The notes under the pieces were generated by a model. That model did no database searches. It worked only from the letters and a program-made list of their open reading frames with translations, and was not told the DNA's origin. DNA of 64,000 nt from Isoetes taiwanensis (Eukaryota > Streptophyta > Lycopodiopsida > Isoetales > Isoetaceae): contig JAJEKV010000105.1 in the NCBI GenBank assembly GCA_021234155.1, positions 1,335,884-1,399,883 of the forward strand. Reading direction: 5' to 3'. How positions within the stretch are numbered: position 1 is the first letter of the stretch; each line of letters opens with the position of its first letter. The position numbers and the translations under genes were made by a program. Shown one piece after another: positions 21,395-31,929 of the stretch.

Positions 21395-23382
21395 TAAAAT
21401 TTTTGGGACCTTTTCGTTCCATTAAAGTATTTGTGACATGTTTTCCACCTCTTTGTCCTTTGTGGCTAAATTTCTATATGTATATTATGTATTTGGTTTT
21501 GGTCCTATACTTTGGATTTGAATATTTGGGGTTGCGCTTTTAAGATTTTTTCTTCTTTTTGGCATGATCATCCGGGAGCTCTAGTGTTTATTGGTTCCTT
21601 TGTTCACTTTATTAGCGCAATTATTTTGTTGCTTCAATGGTTGCATTCTCTCGCTCTTTGAACCGGGTGACGGTGATGTTGTTAGGTGTACCAATTTTAT
21701 GGATTTGGGAGATTCTTTGTTTTCGTTAGCTCCACTTTGTCATATCCATGTAGGGCTTATTTTTTTTAATTGAATAGCTTTGCTCACATTATGTAACATT
21801 ACATACTCATTGTGTTTTCATTTCCTTTAACATGTACTTTCCCTCGTTGGCTTTCTTATTGCAGACCATCTGTACGGCACTAGCTTTGCTCACAATATGT
21901 TCTTCTATGTCATTCTACCATATGGCTAACCTCCTAGCACTCCACTGACCTCGCCACTTGACTTTCGCTTCCTCGCTCTCTTGCCGTAACCTCACCTTGA
22001 TTTTGATCTCACATTTGACATACATTGCTTGTGCATAGCCATCCTACTTTTCTTCAAACTTAAGCCTCCTTTTTTGGCAAGTTGCAGTTTTGGCGTCATG
22101 TTCTTGACGTTCTTCTGTCCAGTTTACGTGTTTCCAACACTATCATTATATACCATTTGCATATTTGCTCTTTAGCTGTGTCTGGATGTGCCCAGTATTG
22201 TGTTTGGCCCTCCATTGCAACTTTGTGACATGGGTTGTGCTATCATTGTGCATTGTGCATTATGCTATCCTTATGCATCATTTGCCAGGGAATTCATTTC
22301 TAGCTAGCCGTTGAGCTCTTTGTTCACAGTACATTGGGATATCATTGTGCATTGTGCTATCATTATTCATCATATTTGCTATTTAGCTATGTCTGGATGT
22401 GCCAAATATTGTGTTTGGCAATCCATTGCAATTTTGTGACATGAGTTTCTCTTGGACTATTTTTTGTGGGTGGTGTTGTTTCTTTCCACCCTGATGGGGA
22501 CGCAAATTTCTATTTATCATGTTTTTCTTCCACCCGCTGGGTGAAGCTTTTTCTCCACCCTCCGGGTGATGCTATCTTCTCTTTTTTCATGTATTGTTGA
22601 TTTTCCTCATTATTAATCGCTCACATCGATTTGAGTGCTTGTTGTTGTGCAGCTTGCCGCTTTACCGTGATGCCCATTCATTTGGTCCTATCATTAGGCG
22701 TTCTTTTATATTTTACATTTCAGCAGGCGTTCTTATCTTTCTGACATGTCCCTTCCAATAGTCCTTGTGTTTTTTGGTTCATTTATCATGTCCACTACTG
22801 TTTTTTGCTTTAGTATTTCAGACCCTATATATGGCCCTAGCTTTATTTATAATTCATCACTTTACCTAGTCATTGTATTTTCATTTATCCTTTTCTACTA
22901 TCTGGCTTACCTCCTTGCACTCTATCCTGACCTTGGCATTTTTGACCTGCATCTTCTCCTTTTCATTGGCCATAACCTCACCTTTGACTACTTCACCCTC
23001 ATTTTGCTCGATTTATGAGGATTCACGTTAACCTTAATCTCATTTCTTCCTCTTAACCTTGCTTTTGTTTGTGCTAACATGTCTACAACTTCTTCCTCTC
23101 ATGGCTTTAGGCATGTGGTATCCTTTTTCTTATGACATCAACACCCATGTCTACACTGCTAACTTGCACCGGACCTACACTTCCCTTCTTGACTTTCCTC
23201 TTGATTTGTGCTGACATATCTGCCACTTCTACCTCAATCTCCTTCGCACACATTGGGAGTTCTTGGGGGTTCCACATGATGCTGTGGCGCCACCACGGTC
23301 ATCGGGCGCCCTCTTCTTCTCACTCAAGCATTCGTTGCCGGATTCGCGGACCCCACTCAACGCTTTGGAGGTTTCATGGGCG
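21393..23382. other. Pyrimidine-rich non-coding DNA with internal duplications
   Basis: Long T/C-rich sequence without coding signal. Segments near 21,880-22,010 and 22,820-22,990 resemble each other (cagacc, ctagcttt, ggctaacctcct/ggcttacctcct, cataacctcacc). It lies directly 5' of LINE D and may be an old repeat-built leader or degraded retroelement. Confidence 0.45.
22160..22445. repeat. 211-bp period partial tandem duplication
   Basis: catatttgct at 22,160 and 22,371 each lead into tctggatgtgcc, tattgtgtttggc, tccattgca and ttttgtgacatg (ctttgtgacatg in the first copy), with about 85-90 percent identity over 75 bp. Confidence 0.7.
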
Positions 23383-23433
23383 ACTCTCTTCTCTCTCTCT
23401 CTCTCATGGGAAATGAGAGAGAGAGAGAGACGA
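23383..23433. repeat. CT/GA inverted repeat at the LINE D 5' junction
   Basis: A CT run of about 20 nt, then catgggaaatg, then a GA run of about 16 nt. The arms are complementary and could form a hairpin. LINE D coding sequence begins a few bases later. Confidence 0.8.
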
Positions 23434-23449
23434 TGCATAGGAAATCCAG

Positions 23450-24240
23450 GCCATCAGGTTACTTGCATGGAACATCAACCATCTAAACAATGGAAAAGTT
23501 GTGGAGATGGAAGATGTACTAGCATCAATAGACATGGCATTTTTCACAGAGACATGGGAGCATGAAGAAAGTGGGCTTCCGGAAATACCAGGTTTTGTAG
23601 TTGTGTGTTCTTTATGGAACAAGAAAGGTCATGAAAGAAGAGGCTATGGAGGGGTTATGTATATGTCGGAACCTGAAATGGTGCATTTAGTTAAAGTTAT
23701 AAAAAGAGGGACACAAAGCAAGAGCATATGGGTGGAGGTTCCGTAGGTGACGATTTATCGTGGATGCTATTTCCCACCACGCTTTAAAGCACATATCGGA
23801 AATACAATTTGGATTTTGAAGATCCCTTCCAGCAATTGGAGCTTGATAGTATGGAGTTGATGGAATTGGGGGAGGTGGTCCTTGTAGGGGATTTTAATGG
23901 CAGAATGGCGGGAAAACAAGCAGCCTTGGCAAGCAATGAAGGGGAACCGGTGTGGATAGATCAAATGGATGACAATGAACTAAAAATGGCAGGTTGGAAC
24001 CGTAGCACACTGGACCGAGACAAATGGCCTACTGCAATGGGAAACTATCTGTTGAGTATGTGTGGAGGCTTAAACTTAGTGATCTATAATGGGATAAAAA
24101 AATTTTCAGGCACTGACTAGTGCACATGCAAGGGCAAAAGCATAGTTGACTATCTCATTGCATCGGAGAATTTTTTGGAGCAAGTTACACATTTTCAAAT
24201 ATCAGATGCTAGGAAAGAATCGATCATGTACCTTTTATAG
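23450..24240 (+). pseudogene. LINE D endonuclease
   Basis: LLAWNINHLNNGK (active-site Asn), DMAFFTETWEHEESGLPEIP (catalytic Glu) and GYGGVMYM lie in one frame (open 23,501-23,746). After a stop at 23,744 come YFPPRFKAHIG and, in 23,809-24,120, VVLVGDFNGRMAGKQ and the LLSMCGGLNLVIYNGIKKF segment. One stop and two frame changes break it. The final S-D-H is degraded near 24,220. Confidence 0.75.
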
Positions 24241-24379
24241 CACACATTGCGCCTTTGGAAAAGCACACTACTAGGCACATGTTAGCATTGACCGTATTCA
24301 TGTCAATCCAAGGAAAAAAAGATAAATATCAGAAATTATGAGGAAACTATAGAAAATAGATTGGCCAAATGGGGCTGCC

Positions 24380-24955
24380 ATGATGAGCGAGGTTATGACC
24401 TCTTTAGTGCTTGATGCGACAAGGAAATGCTTTGACTCGGGGAGAAGAAGGAAGGGCCTACCTCACAATGGGTGGTTCGATGAAGAATGCAAACTGAAAA
24501 GGGCACAATATAAGAGGGCATGTGGGCAACAAAGGATGCGGCTAATCAAAGAGTATAAGACTCTAGTCAGGCGCAAGAAAAGAGCATTTATAGGCCTTAA
24601 GCAAAAAGAGCTGGTCACGAAGCTATTAACAGACCCAAATCAATTCTGGAAGAGGATGAAACACAAGCAGCAAAATAATACACAACTATCACTGGAGGAT
24701 CTTGTGGGCCAAGTAAAGAAGCTTTACCACATTGACAATGTTGTTGAGCAGGAGCAAGGGGGCAAATCTGAATTAGTTTTCTTGATAGATGATGTATATG
24801 ATGGCTTGTCAAAACTTGCAAATGGGAAAGCAGCTGATAGCTTAGGCATGGTGGCTGAAATGCTTAAATGGGCAGGAGAAGGGATAGTTGGAAAAATAAA
24901 CGTAAATGCTAAACGCCGCAATGCAGGAGGGGTTCCCACTGGCGTGGCAAATTAA
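24380..24955 (+). CDS. LINE D ORF2 linker and RT entry, open segment
   Basis: A 191-codon open segment colinear with 12,834-13,352 of copy A: GLPHNGWFDEECKLKRAQY, YKTLVRRKKRAFIGLKQKE, DPNQFWKRMKHKQ, then the RT entry motif LSKLANGKAADSLGMVAEML. The last 15 residues read out of frame before the stop. The next segment (25,013) continues RT in another frame. Confidence 0.7.
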   Translation: MMSEVMTSLVLDATRKCFDSGRRRKGLPHNGWFDEECKLKRAQYKRACGQQRMRLIKEYKTLVRRKKRAFIGLKQKELVTKLLTDPNQFWKRMKHKQQNNTQLSLEDLVGQVKKLYHIDNVVEQEQGGKSELVFLIDDVYDGLSKLANGKAADSLGMVAEMLKWAGEGIVGKINVNAKRRNAGGVPTGVAN

Positions 24956-25012
24956 CCGGGTGGTTCCAATTCATAAAGGCGGGGGGATGCGCCACCGGTC
25001 AATAACTATCGG

Positions 25013-25831
25013 ATGATCATGGTGAGCAATTTATTTGCAAAGCTTTTTTCCACTATTCTTGAGCATAAGATCAGTACATGGGCTGAATTACATGAGGTGC
25101 GGGCCAAGGGACAGGCGGGTTTTAGACCCAATAAATGTACCATTGACCACCTGGTCACATTCAGAGCTATGATAGACACAGTCAAGGGAACTAGAAAGCC
25201 ATTGTTTGCCGGATTTGTAGACTTTTCTAAGGGATTTGATATGGTGCCTAGGGGGAATCTGTGGAAGAGTCTGGAGAGAATTAATGTGCCTGTACACCTG
25301 AGAGATGCTGTGCGGGTGCTATACGAAAAGGTGCTAGTGAAATTATCCTTCCCATTTGATGGCCAATGCGCGGAGCAAGTGGAAAGCAATATTGGCGTCA
25401 AGCAAGGGTGTCCTCTTTCACCTACGCTTTTTGGCATCTTTATCGATGACTTGGAAAACTGGATTATTGCCCAGGGTGGGGGTGGTACCCAACTTGCAGG
25501 ATATGCTATCCTTCTACTGCTATATGCAGATGACATCGCCTTCCGCCTAGGAGCAAGGGGTGACATGCGTAAAACGCTTAGACACATTGGGGGCTTTGCG
25601 ATGAAAAGGGGTATGAAGGTGAATTTGGGGAAAACCAAAGTTATGATATTTGGGACAAATCTGGATGAGAATTATGCATTCACATACAAAGGGGAGCCAG
25701 TGGAGATCACGGATTCATACAAATATTTAGGGCTAATGGTAGATAAGCACTTCCGATGGAACCGCATGCAGAGCAAAAGAGTTAACGGAGGGATCAAGGC
25801 ATTATTTGCCATGCAAAAAGCAAAGGTTTGA
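25013..25831 (+). CDS. LINE D reverse transcriptase core, 272 open codons
   Basis: The longest retroelement RT frame in the window. Motifs in order are NLFAKLFSTILEHKIS (residues 6-21), GQAGFRPNKCTIDHLVTFRA, FAGFVDFSKGFDMVPR (motif A, catalytic Asp), SNIGVKQGCPLSPTLFGIF (motif B), LLYADDIAF (YADD at residues 171-174, bases 25,523-25,534), MKVNLGKTKVMIFG and SYKYLGLMVDKHFRWN. All catalytic aspartates are present. The first Met is simply the first in frame; the true protein would start upstream in the endonuclease. Loss of flanking parts makes the element defective even though this core is intact. Confidence 0.85.
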   Translation: MIMVSNLFAKLFSTILEHKISTWAELHEVRAKGQAGFRPNKCTIDHLVTFRAMIDTVKGTRKPLFAGFVDFSKGFDMVPRGNLWKSLERINVPVHLRDAVRVLYEKVLVKLSFPFDGQCAEQVESNIGVKQGCPLSPTLFGIFIDDLENWIIAQGGGGTQLAGYAILLLLYADDIAFRLGARGDMRKTLRHIGGFAMKRGMKVNLGKTKVMIFGTNLDENYAFTYKGEPVEITDSYKYLGLMVDKHFRWNRMQSKRVNGGIKALFAMQKAKV

Positions 25832-26375
25832 GGAATGAAATCTGAACTTTGGCCTTAAGAGAACTCTTTTTTTAAAACACTAGTGCGCGGGTAATCTCAT
25901 GGGTGTGAAGTCCGGGGCCCTGACTCTCTCGAGCTATGGCGTAAAAATTGAAAGGGTGCAGAAAAAATTCATATTTCATGAGCCAGGGTCAAAATGCAAA
26001 CACCGTGATGACATGGTCTTAGCGCGAATGTGGGCTGATGCGTTTGGAATGTGAGGCTATCTGCCATTACTTGACATACCCGAGTTTGGATGGGGGCTTG
26101 GACGAAGGAAGCTACCCAAGATTAGCTCTAAAAAGCAACAATGGATAAAGGCTGGTATGCGGATGGAATGATCCGCTGCGAAAAATGGGGTATTCCGATC
26201 CGTGAGCTAGCAAATAACAAAAAACGGATTCGGGATGCACAGAAAAGGTACAAAACGAAAATGTGGCATGCACGGCACCAAGATGGCACACTATCGGAAG
26301 AAATGAATCAATGCTACCGAAGCAAAATATCTGCATGAGATTATATCCTTGGTCAAGAGACAAGCTATTAGCGTG
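25832..26375 (+). pseudogene. LINE D post-RT remnant
   Basis: Frameshifted text includes GVKSGALTLSSYGVKIERVQ (compare CEVWGPGL in copy A) and the open piece 26,141-26,338 with DKGWYADGMIRCEKWGIPI, homologous to GWYADIDKWLVKWG of copy A. The zinc-binding end is absent because the copy is cut off near 26,375. Confidence 0.6.
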
Positions 26376-26714
26376 GATGTGCCCGGTGACCCCATGCATA
26401 CGTACCGCCTTGTGATCCTGTTTTGCATTGCATATTGTGGGGCTTTCCGCAGCGACCTCGTAACCCGATGGATGCATCCCAAAGTGTGTGGTAGTAGAAA
26501 ACTCAATGCCCAAATACTTATAAGATCGAGCCACCTCCACTACACTGCCTGGTAAGGAATGAGGGAAGACGGGTGCCGGGATGATGGGACCAGAGCACCC
26601 TTGGCTTGGCCAAGTTAACTCCTCATGTCGAATTGGCGAAAGTGTCCAAAGCATCCAGTGGCGCTGCATGTCCTCCGGGTATATATGCGGCGCCAACATC
26701 ATCAGCATATATGA
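26376..26714 (-). pseudogene. Inverted fragment of another LINE family (RT palm and thumb)
   Basis: On the minus strand the sequence starts YADDVGAAYIP (catalytic YADD at 26,698-26,709), continues through a frame with VEVARSYKYLGIEFS and ends with AMQNRI-like text in another frame (about 26,430). The SYKYLGIEFS signature and its spacing differ from LINE A-D, so it is a second family in opposite orientation. It is bounded by the end of LINE D on one side and the 260-bp repeat on the other. The 198-codon minus frame at 26,112-26,708 covers it but runs on into a shadow of LINE D. Confidence 0.6.
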
Positions 26715-26716
26715 GT

Positions 26717-26973
26717 TGGGGTCAATGATATTAATATATAAGATTAAATGTTAGCTATGGTTTTAATGTGTATATTACAGGTACACGTGGCACCAAGTTA
26801 TTGGAGAGGTTCTTTGAACTGATTTATATCAGAAAGGAATGAAGAAGATCCGGATCCGGCTGCCAGATCTCTAACAAGAGCTCCAGTGCATGATTTTGGA
26901 TCAAATAAGGACCTGATCTGACCGGTTTTGGGCAGTTAGGACTGCTAGATAACTCAAATAGGCAGAGTATAAA
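26717..26973 (+). repeat. Dispersed 260-bp repeat, copy 2
   Basis: About 95 percent identical to 9,495-9,756 and in the same orientation. After the shared agagtataa the two copies diverge: here a TATAAAG-like box (26,968) leads into a purine-rich leader rather than the TATA box at 9,805. Confidence 0.7.
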
Positions 26974-29339
26974 GCCTATAGAGAGGATTGAGCGAAGACA
27001 CAGAAACCGGGTTGAAGAGATTGAAGCCGATTCTGCTGTGACAGCTCTTTGATTGATGCAAGGATTGACCCATAGGGTCAGAATTGCAGTCTAAGACTGT
27101 GCTTGGGACCCTAGGGCAGTTGGCTACTGCCAAGATTTGAATTGGGTAAGGAACCGGTTGGTACTGACCCAAGGGGATTCTTGTAAGAATCCGGATTGCT
27201 GTAGGATTCAAAGATCTGGCTTTGAGTTCGGATTTGGAATCCGAAGTGGATAGTGTGACTTGAGGGCAGTCTGATTCTGCCAGGAGCCGGACCAGCACTA
27301 GACCCATAGGGTCGGTTTCAGCCAAGGGCTGTGTAGAAGGTCACAAAGCGCTTTTGATATCGCCAAAAGATTGGTCGAGGGAAGTAACCTAGGTAGGTGC
27401 CGATTTTAGAGGGATTCCTTGAAGAATTGATTGCCGTTGAATTACTACTAGGAGCCGATCAAGGCTTGGGCCTGAGGTCTCAATTACAGCAAGGGTCAGA
27501 GTAAGAGTCCCAAGGCGCATTATGCCGCTAGGGCGTAATTAGGCTTGTTAGCCGCTGGATAATCTTCGGGGAGGATTCTCCGAAGAACCGGAAGCTGTTG
27601 TGAGAGCGTGAAACAAAAAGGCGTTGGGGATGAGGGATCCACGGTGTGGGCGGCATCGACCGGCGGACAACGCTGGCTACCGTGTGAAAGTTCACATAGC
27701 AAAGAAGCCGATAAGACTAGCGAGGGGGATCCGGGATCCAAGGTGCGGGTGGAAGCTAGTCGGCGTCAACACGCAGGCAGAGATTGTTCTTAAGGAAAAA
27801 TTTTTGCCGTGTAACACCAATGGTAGGTGAAGAATCCATAAGCACAAATGCGCCACCCTCTCCCAAAACCTTTGCAAGAATCCCACATTCCTAACTAACA
27901 ATTAACTATAACTTTTCAAAAAAGATAGCCAAGATCGCCTAAAACTGACATGGCCAAGAGCTCCTAAAACTGACACCCAATGATCCGAGGTCCATTCTTC
28001 ACGATGTGCTAATCTTGCGAAAAGTTCAGACATGGTGGTCGTTGGGTTCTCGGCTTGCTCCGTTGTGGCCATGGTGAGCGCCATTGGTAAAGGTGCTGGA
28101 TCGAGATGACATCTAGGCTGGGAGATCGTCTCACTAGCTGAAGGAGGTCAACCATGCGAAGCGTCATAATAATTGACTTAAATAGGACCGTCGGCGAATC
28201 TTTGAATTTTTTAAAGTCTTAAAAAGTTTTCCCGCTTAGATGAATGCTAACTAATATCGACCTAATATTACTCAACTGAAGCCATATTTACCTTTTTTGG
28301 TTAGCCTACATCTCAATCTTCTCAATGATGTTATTTTGATGTCGTCGAAGCTCATCTTGCTCTACTTGTAGACAGCTAAGATCTATAGGGGAATTTTAAT
28401 AACTAAATTTTTATATTTCTCTAAGAAATTCCAACTTGAAAAGTCAGTCGATAATTCTCAAGGATTTTTCATCCACTCATGGTGTTTTTGGTCTTCTTTG
28501 TCAGTGTAGTTTTGGTCTTCTTTGTCCGTTACACTGATTGCCAATTTGATTTTGAAGTTGGATGGCATGTCTATAATGAGTTGCAGTCATTTACATTCTC
28601 ACCAGTGAATAACTAGAATTTATCGTTTTCTAAAAAACTGTCTAACTTGTGAAGTTCGTCACTTGGCAAAAAAAACTCCATGATATTTTAGCCGCCGACA
28701 AACTTTAATAACTTCATTTTTATTCTTATTTTCTAATGTAAATCTACTTCAAATTTTCTCTGGTTGGTGGGGATCCGATGGTTCAGATTGATGCCTGTAG
28801 TGAAAAAAAATTGGAAGGACATTGAGACAACATAGAAACATTTTTCGATATGTAGGGATAAAGATACAAACTCTATACTCATAATGCTGATAGAGATAGA
28901 CTTGCTACCATTAGAGCGAGAAGCAATCTATCCGTTTCTTTTTTATCACCAGACGTAAGCAACTACCACAAGAAAGGCTACCAATTAGGGCTATGTATGA
29001 GCCATAGGAGGAAGGATGGTTTCATGAGAGAAGGAAATGGTTAGCATGAAAAAATATAGATATGATTGATTTACCTATGCAATCAGAAGCTAATAGCTAC
29101 ACATGATCTAGTGAGAATAAATATCATTGATAAGATATGGGTAGATGCACAGAGTTATATTGGATATTCTATCACAACTTGTTCGTGCCGAAGAAAAGAG
29201 GGCAACGCCAATTAATTCATGATGAATCATCTATGGAGTAGACCGAAAATCAGACTATTCTATGTTGCTTCTCATCCAAACATATTAGATTGATGATGTG
29301 GTGATGATAGTGCCTCACCCTTTGTGGTGAGTACTTATA
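26974..29339. other. Gene-free; possible retroelement leader then AT-rich DNA
   Basis: 26,974-27,830 is a G-rich sequence with recurring gacccatagggtc and gccaagggctg-like phrases, like an untranslated leader downstream of the repeat promoter, but no primer site, gag or other domain follows. From 27,900 to 29,340 only short meaningless frames occur. Confidence 0.4.
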
Positions 29340-29765
29340 TGATTATATGCATGTTGCTTGTGCTTACGTTTTATGCTTCCTTAGTGAGATCGACCCCAGG
29401 GACATGTACAGAAAGGATGCTAACCCTATGATTATTTATACAATACAACATTATCTTCTGGATCCTTTGCAACTCGTCGTAAGACATTGTATTTGTAAGA
29501 TGAGGGTTAGCTCCCATCACCTACAGAGTGAATGTGGGCACTGGAGAAACTCAAAGAGCATTACGAACATGTCCTATATGTGGTTCTATAGATGTGGAAG
29601 ATGAATACCATTTTCTTATTCCTTGTCCTAAAATAAGGCCGCAATATCATCTTCAGTTGGCTGACCTAAGTAGTGTTCATATAGTGTTGCAAATGTCCTT
29701 GGCAAAACTAGCAGCATTTCTTTGTGTTTTATTATGTCTGCAAAAAGTGCATCTAGAAAACTAGA
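29340..29765 (+). pseudogene. LINE C-terminal zinc-binding fragment, third family
   Basis: KMRVSSHHLQSECGHW (frame at 29,347) corresponds to the R-x-S-S-H-R-L-x-x-E-x-G-R-W segment of LINE ORF2. After a one-base frame change (frame at 29,528) ALRTCPICGSIDVEDEYHFL continues to IPCPK, giving C-x2-C-x9-H-x4-C. The upstream RT is absent. It is followed by 20 bp of AT-rich DNA and the next, inverted fragment. Confidence 0.65.
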
Positions 29766-29787
29766 TTTTTGATAACTAAAATATGGA

Positions 29788-30214
29788 CTTTTTTTTTTTT
29801 TGAAGAACGTGTTTTACTTCATATTATACACTCAAAATATTACAAAGTACTTCCAAAAGTAAGAAATGTCCCTGAAACATCAATCACTTTTAGATGATCA
29901 CTCCATATTGGAATTTTAATACGATCAGGCCAATTGGAGATCTGAAAGCAATTATACAACTTCTTATGAATTTCTTGAAGCACCACCTGAGAAGAAATAC
30001 GCTTATCATAAAAGACCTTTCTTCGTATTCGCTTCCATACACTCCATATTAGCCAAGACTTTGCCATGTGAAATGCAATCCTTTTAGAAGCAGTCCACTG
30101 ATTTGGATAAATACCCAAAAGAAAGTGCTGACTATCCAAAGATACTCCAAAAAGAGAATGCAGCCAGGACCTAAGACTACTCAGCTCTGCACACAAATAT
30201 AAACAGTGCTCCAA
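29788..30214 (-). pseudogene. 5'-truncated L1 with zf-RVT end and poly(A) tail
   Basis: The minus-strand frame 30,214-29,840 reads EHCLYLCAELSSLRSWLHSL then AFHMAKSWLIWSVWKRIRRK, the end of a plant zf-RVT domain and the W-x-I-W-x-x-R segment that follows it. The frame stops, and about 40 bp further a run of A (T at 29,788-29,803 on the plus strand) forms the tail. This is a classic short L1 insertion, of the same broad type as the remnant at 8,417 and unlike the CT-tailed family. Confidence 0.7.
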
Positions 30215-30307
30215 TGTTTCAATGCACCGCTCGTTGTATTACCATTACCATTAGCATTATCTTTTTCTTTATATTTTTTGGACTTCCATGCCCCTTTTGT
30301 TGTTTAG

Positions 30308-30337
30308 GTCCCATGGCCAATTTGGTCTACGTAGACA

Positions 30338-30430
<93 letters not shown>

Positions 30431-30440
30431 CATCCATCCT
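30308..30440 (+). repeat. (TATC)n tract after a retroposon-like end
   Basis: aggtcccatggccaatttgg and tctacgtagac precede about 24 TATC repeats (30,338-30,430) that end with two catc units. A similar phrase precedes the (TATTC)n tract at 33,883, so the phrase is probably a shared retroposon 3' end with a simple-repeat tail. Confidence 0.7.
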
Positions 30441-30490
30441 AGACCGTAGGGTCTATAAGATAGTGAATACAATTTCATTTCATTTCATTT
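30441..30490 (+). repeat. Solitary LINE 3' end: hairpin plus TTTCA tail
   Basis: AGACC (30,441-30,445) and GGTCT (30,450-30,454) with a 4-nt loop, then gtgaatacaatttcatttca. This matches the 3' end of LINE B (tagacc...ggtcc then aaacatttcatttcat). It is probably a severely truncated insertion of the same family. Confidence 0.5.
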
Positions 30491-31504
30491 ATTAGTAGAG
30501 ACCCAAGATACAAGCACCATAGTCATCTAACTAGAAATCTAAATCTTTACATTTCTTCCTCTATTTCTTTCTTTTCAGATAAAATTCTTGTATGGCAATG
30601 GAAATTGTGTTGCACTCTTCAGCTAACACGTATGTACTTGATGGTCTTTTCACAGAGAAAGACCATCAATGCAATCCTCAATGCAATCTTGAAGCACCTA
30701 TATCGGCTATATCAGGATCTCCACTAGGCCCAGCTTCACCAGCCTGCAAGAAATCAGGTTTGTTGCTACCAGATCCTGCTTCTAACTCCTTGATTCTCTC
30801 TTCTGATGCTAAATCGATTTCTCAGATGCCTAAATCGGTCCATTCCAGGTCAGTTCCCATGATTTTCAATCATTACAAATCATCAAGATTATGCATGCTG
30901 GACGAAATTAATGACATGATCTTATAGAACCAGCCTCTAATTTTCAGATAAGTATCATTCCGAAGAGCCTATATGACACAGGGTGAGAAGAATATTCTTT
31001 TAGACAATGGAAAATGGAGTAATTTTTTGTCATATTACTATACTAAATGTTCTAATATTAAAACTAACTTAGGGCATTTGCTAATTCCCCAAATTGTTCA
31101 TCGAGTCTTATCCTATCTCAACTTCTCTGGGGCAACCTTATGGATTTATGAGTAGATAGGATCGACTTCACTGCCTCATGCCCTTAACCTAAATAATCAG
31201 TTCAACATATCCACCAAGCTGATTATTAGAACTTAAGAACTACAATATAGCGAACTGCTAGAGAATCTATGCATTGATCTTCTAAGGTATTCTGAAAATC
31301 TAATGTTGAAAAATGGCGTGAAAAAGTGTGAAATTGCGCTTCTTTTAAAGCTTCAATAAGATGGTCTGCATTTTCTGTAGAGATTATAATAAAGGGGTGA
31401 GAATTGAAGGCTCCTTCAGATATCATGTCGTGGATCTGCATATATTTTATAATCCTTCATTCTTAGTTAGAAACTACAAAGCACTAAGATGTGCACTGAG
31501 ATGG
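30491..31504. other. Intergenic DNA
   Basis: A 111-codon plus frame (30,592-30,927) has no domain, no hydrophobic signal and no codon bias I would trust. Nothing else is recognised. Confidence 0.4.
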
Positions 31505-31820
31505 CAGTGGTAACTATGGAGGCCAAAATGCTTGATCCCAATTACGGGACTAAATTACAAAGAAAACCACATGATACTATACATCTCGAAAAGCTTATTG
31601 CAAGGGCTTTTTAACGCACTAAAATTGCTGAAAACGGACACCTGAAGTAGGAGATATCTGAGATTGAAGCAATGCCAAAACTGACGGTAACCATAGAGGC
31701 CGAGATAGATGATCCCAATTCCGGGACTAAAGTAGAGAAAAAAATTACTTAATGCCATATGTTTTTGCAAAGCTTACTACAAGGGCTTTCCAACCCAACA
31801 AAAATCGCTTGAAACGGACA
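31505..31820. repeat. 177-bp period tandem duplication
   Basis: 31,505-31,643 and 31,682-31,820 share ggtaac, gaggcc, gatcccaatt, cgggactaaa, aagctta, aagggctttt and gaaacggaca, with about 75-80 percent identity. No frame is shared. Confidence 0.7.
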
Positions 31821-31929
31821 TAGCCCCAGTGAGTAGCGCCAACACTAAAATCAACCAAACCTTTATCTAATATTCACAACCACACAATCTCTCCCCTTTT
31901 TTTTTTGAAAATCAACGGCCAAGAAAAAG

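Larger units (their letters stand above)
23434..26375 (+). mobile_element. LINE copy D, 5'-truncated, best preserved RT
   Basis: Begins at the ORF1/endonuclease junction (compare caggccatcaggttact with gaggccatcgggttttg at 11,906) immediately after the CT/GA tract. Endonuclease and RT have long open stretches. The 3' end is lost: after KRQAIS-like text near 26,370 the sequence switches to another, inverted LINE fragment, so there is no zinc motif, hairpin or CT tail. Confidence 0.8.

Noticed and set aside
26112-26708. 198-codon minus frame taken as one gene
   Set aside because: Only its first third (RT fragment from 26,714 to about 26,400) is meaningful; the rest is the reverse strand of LINE D.
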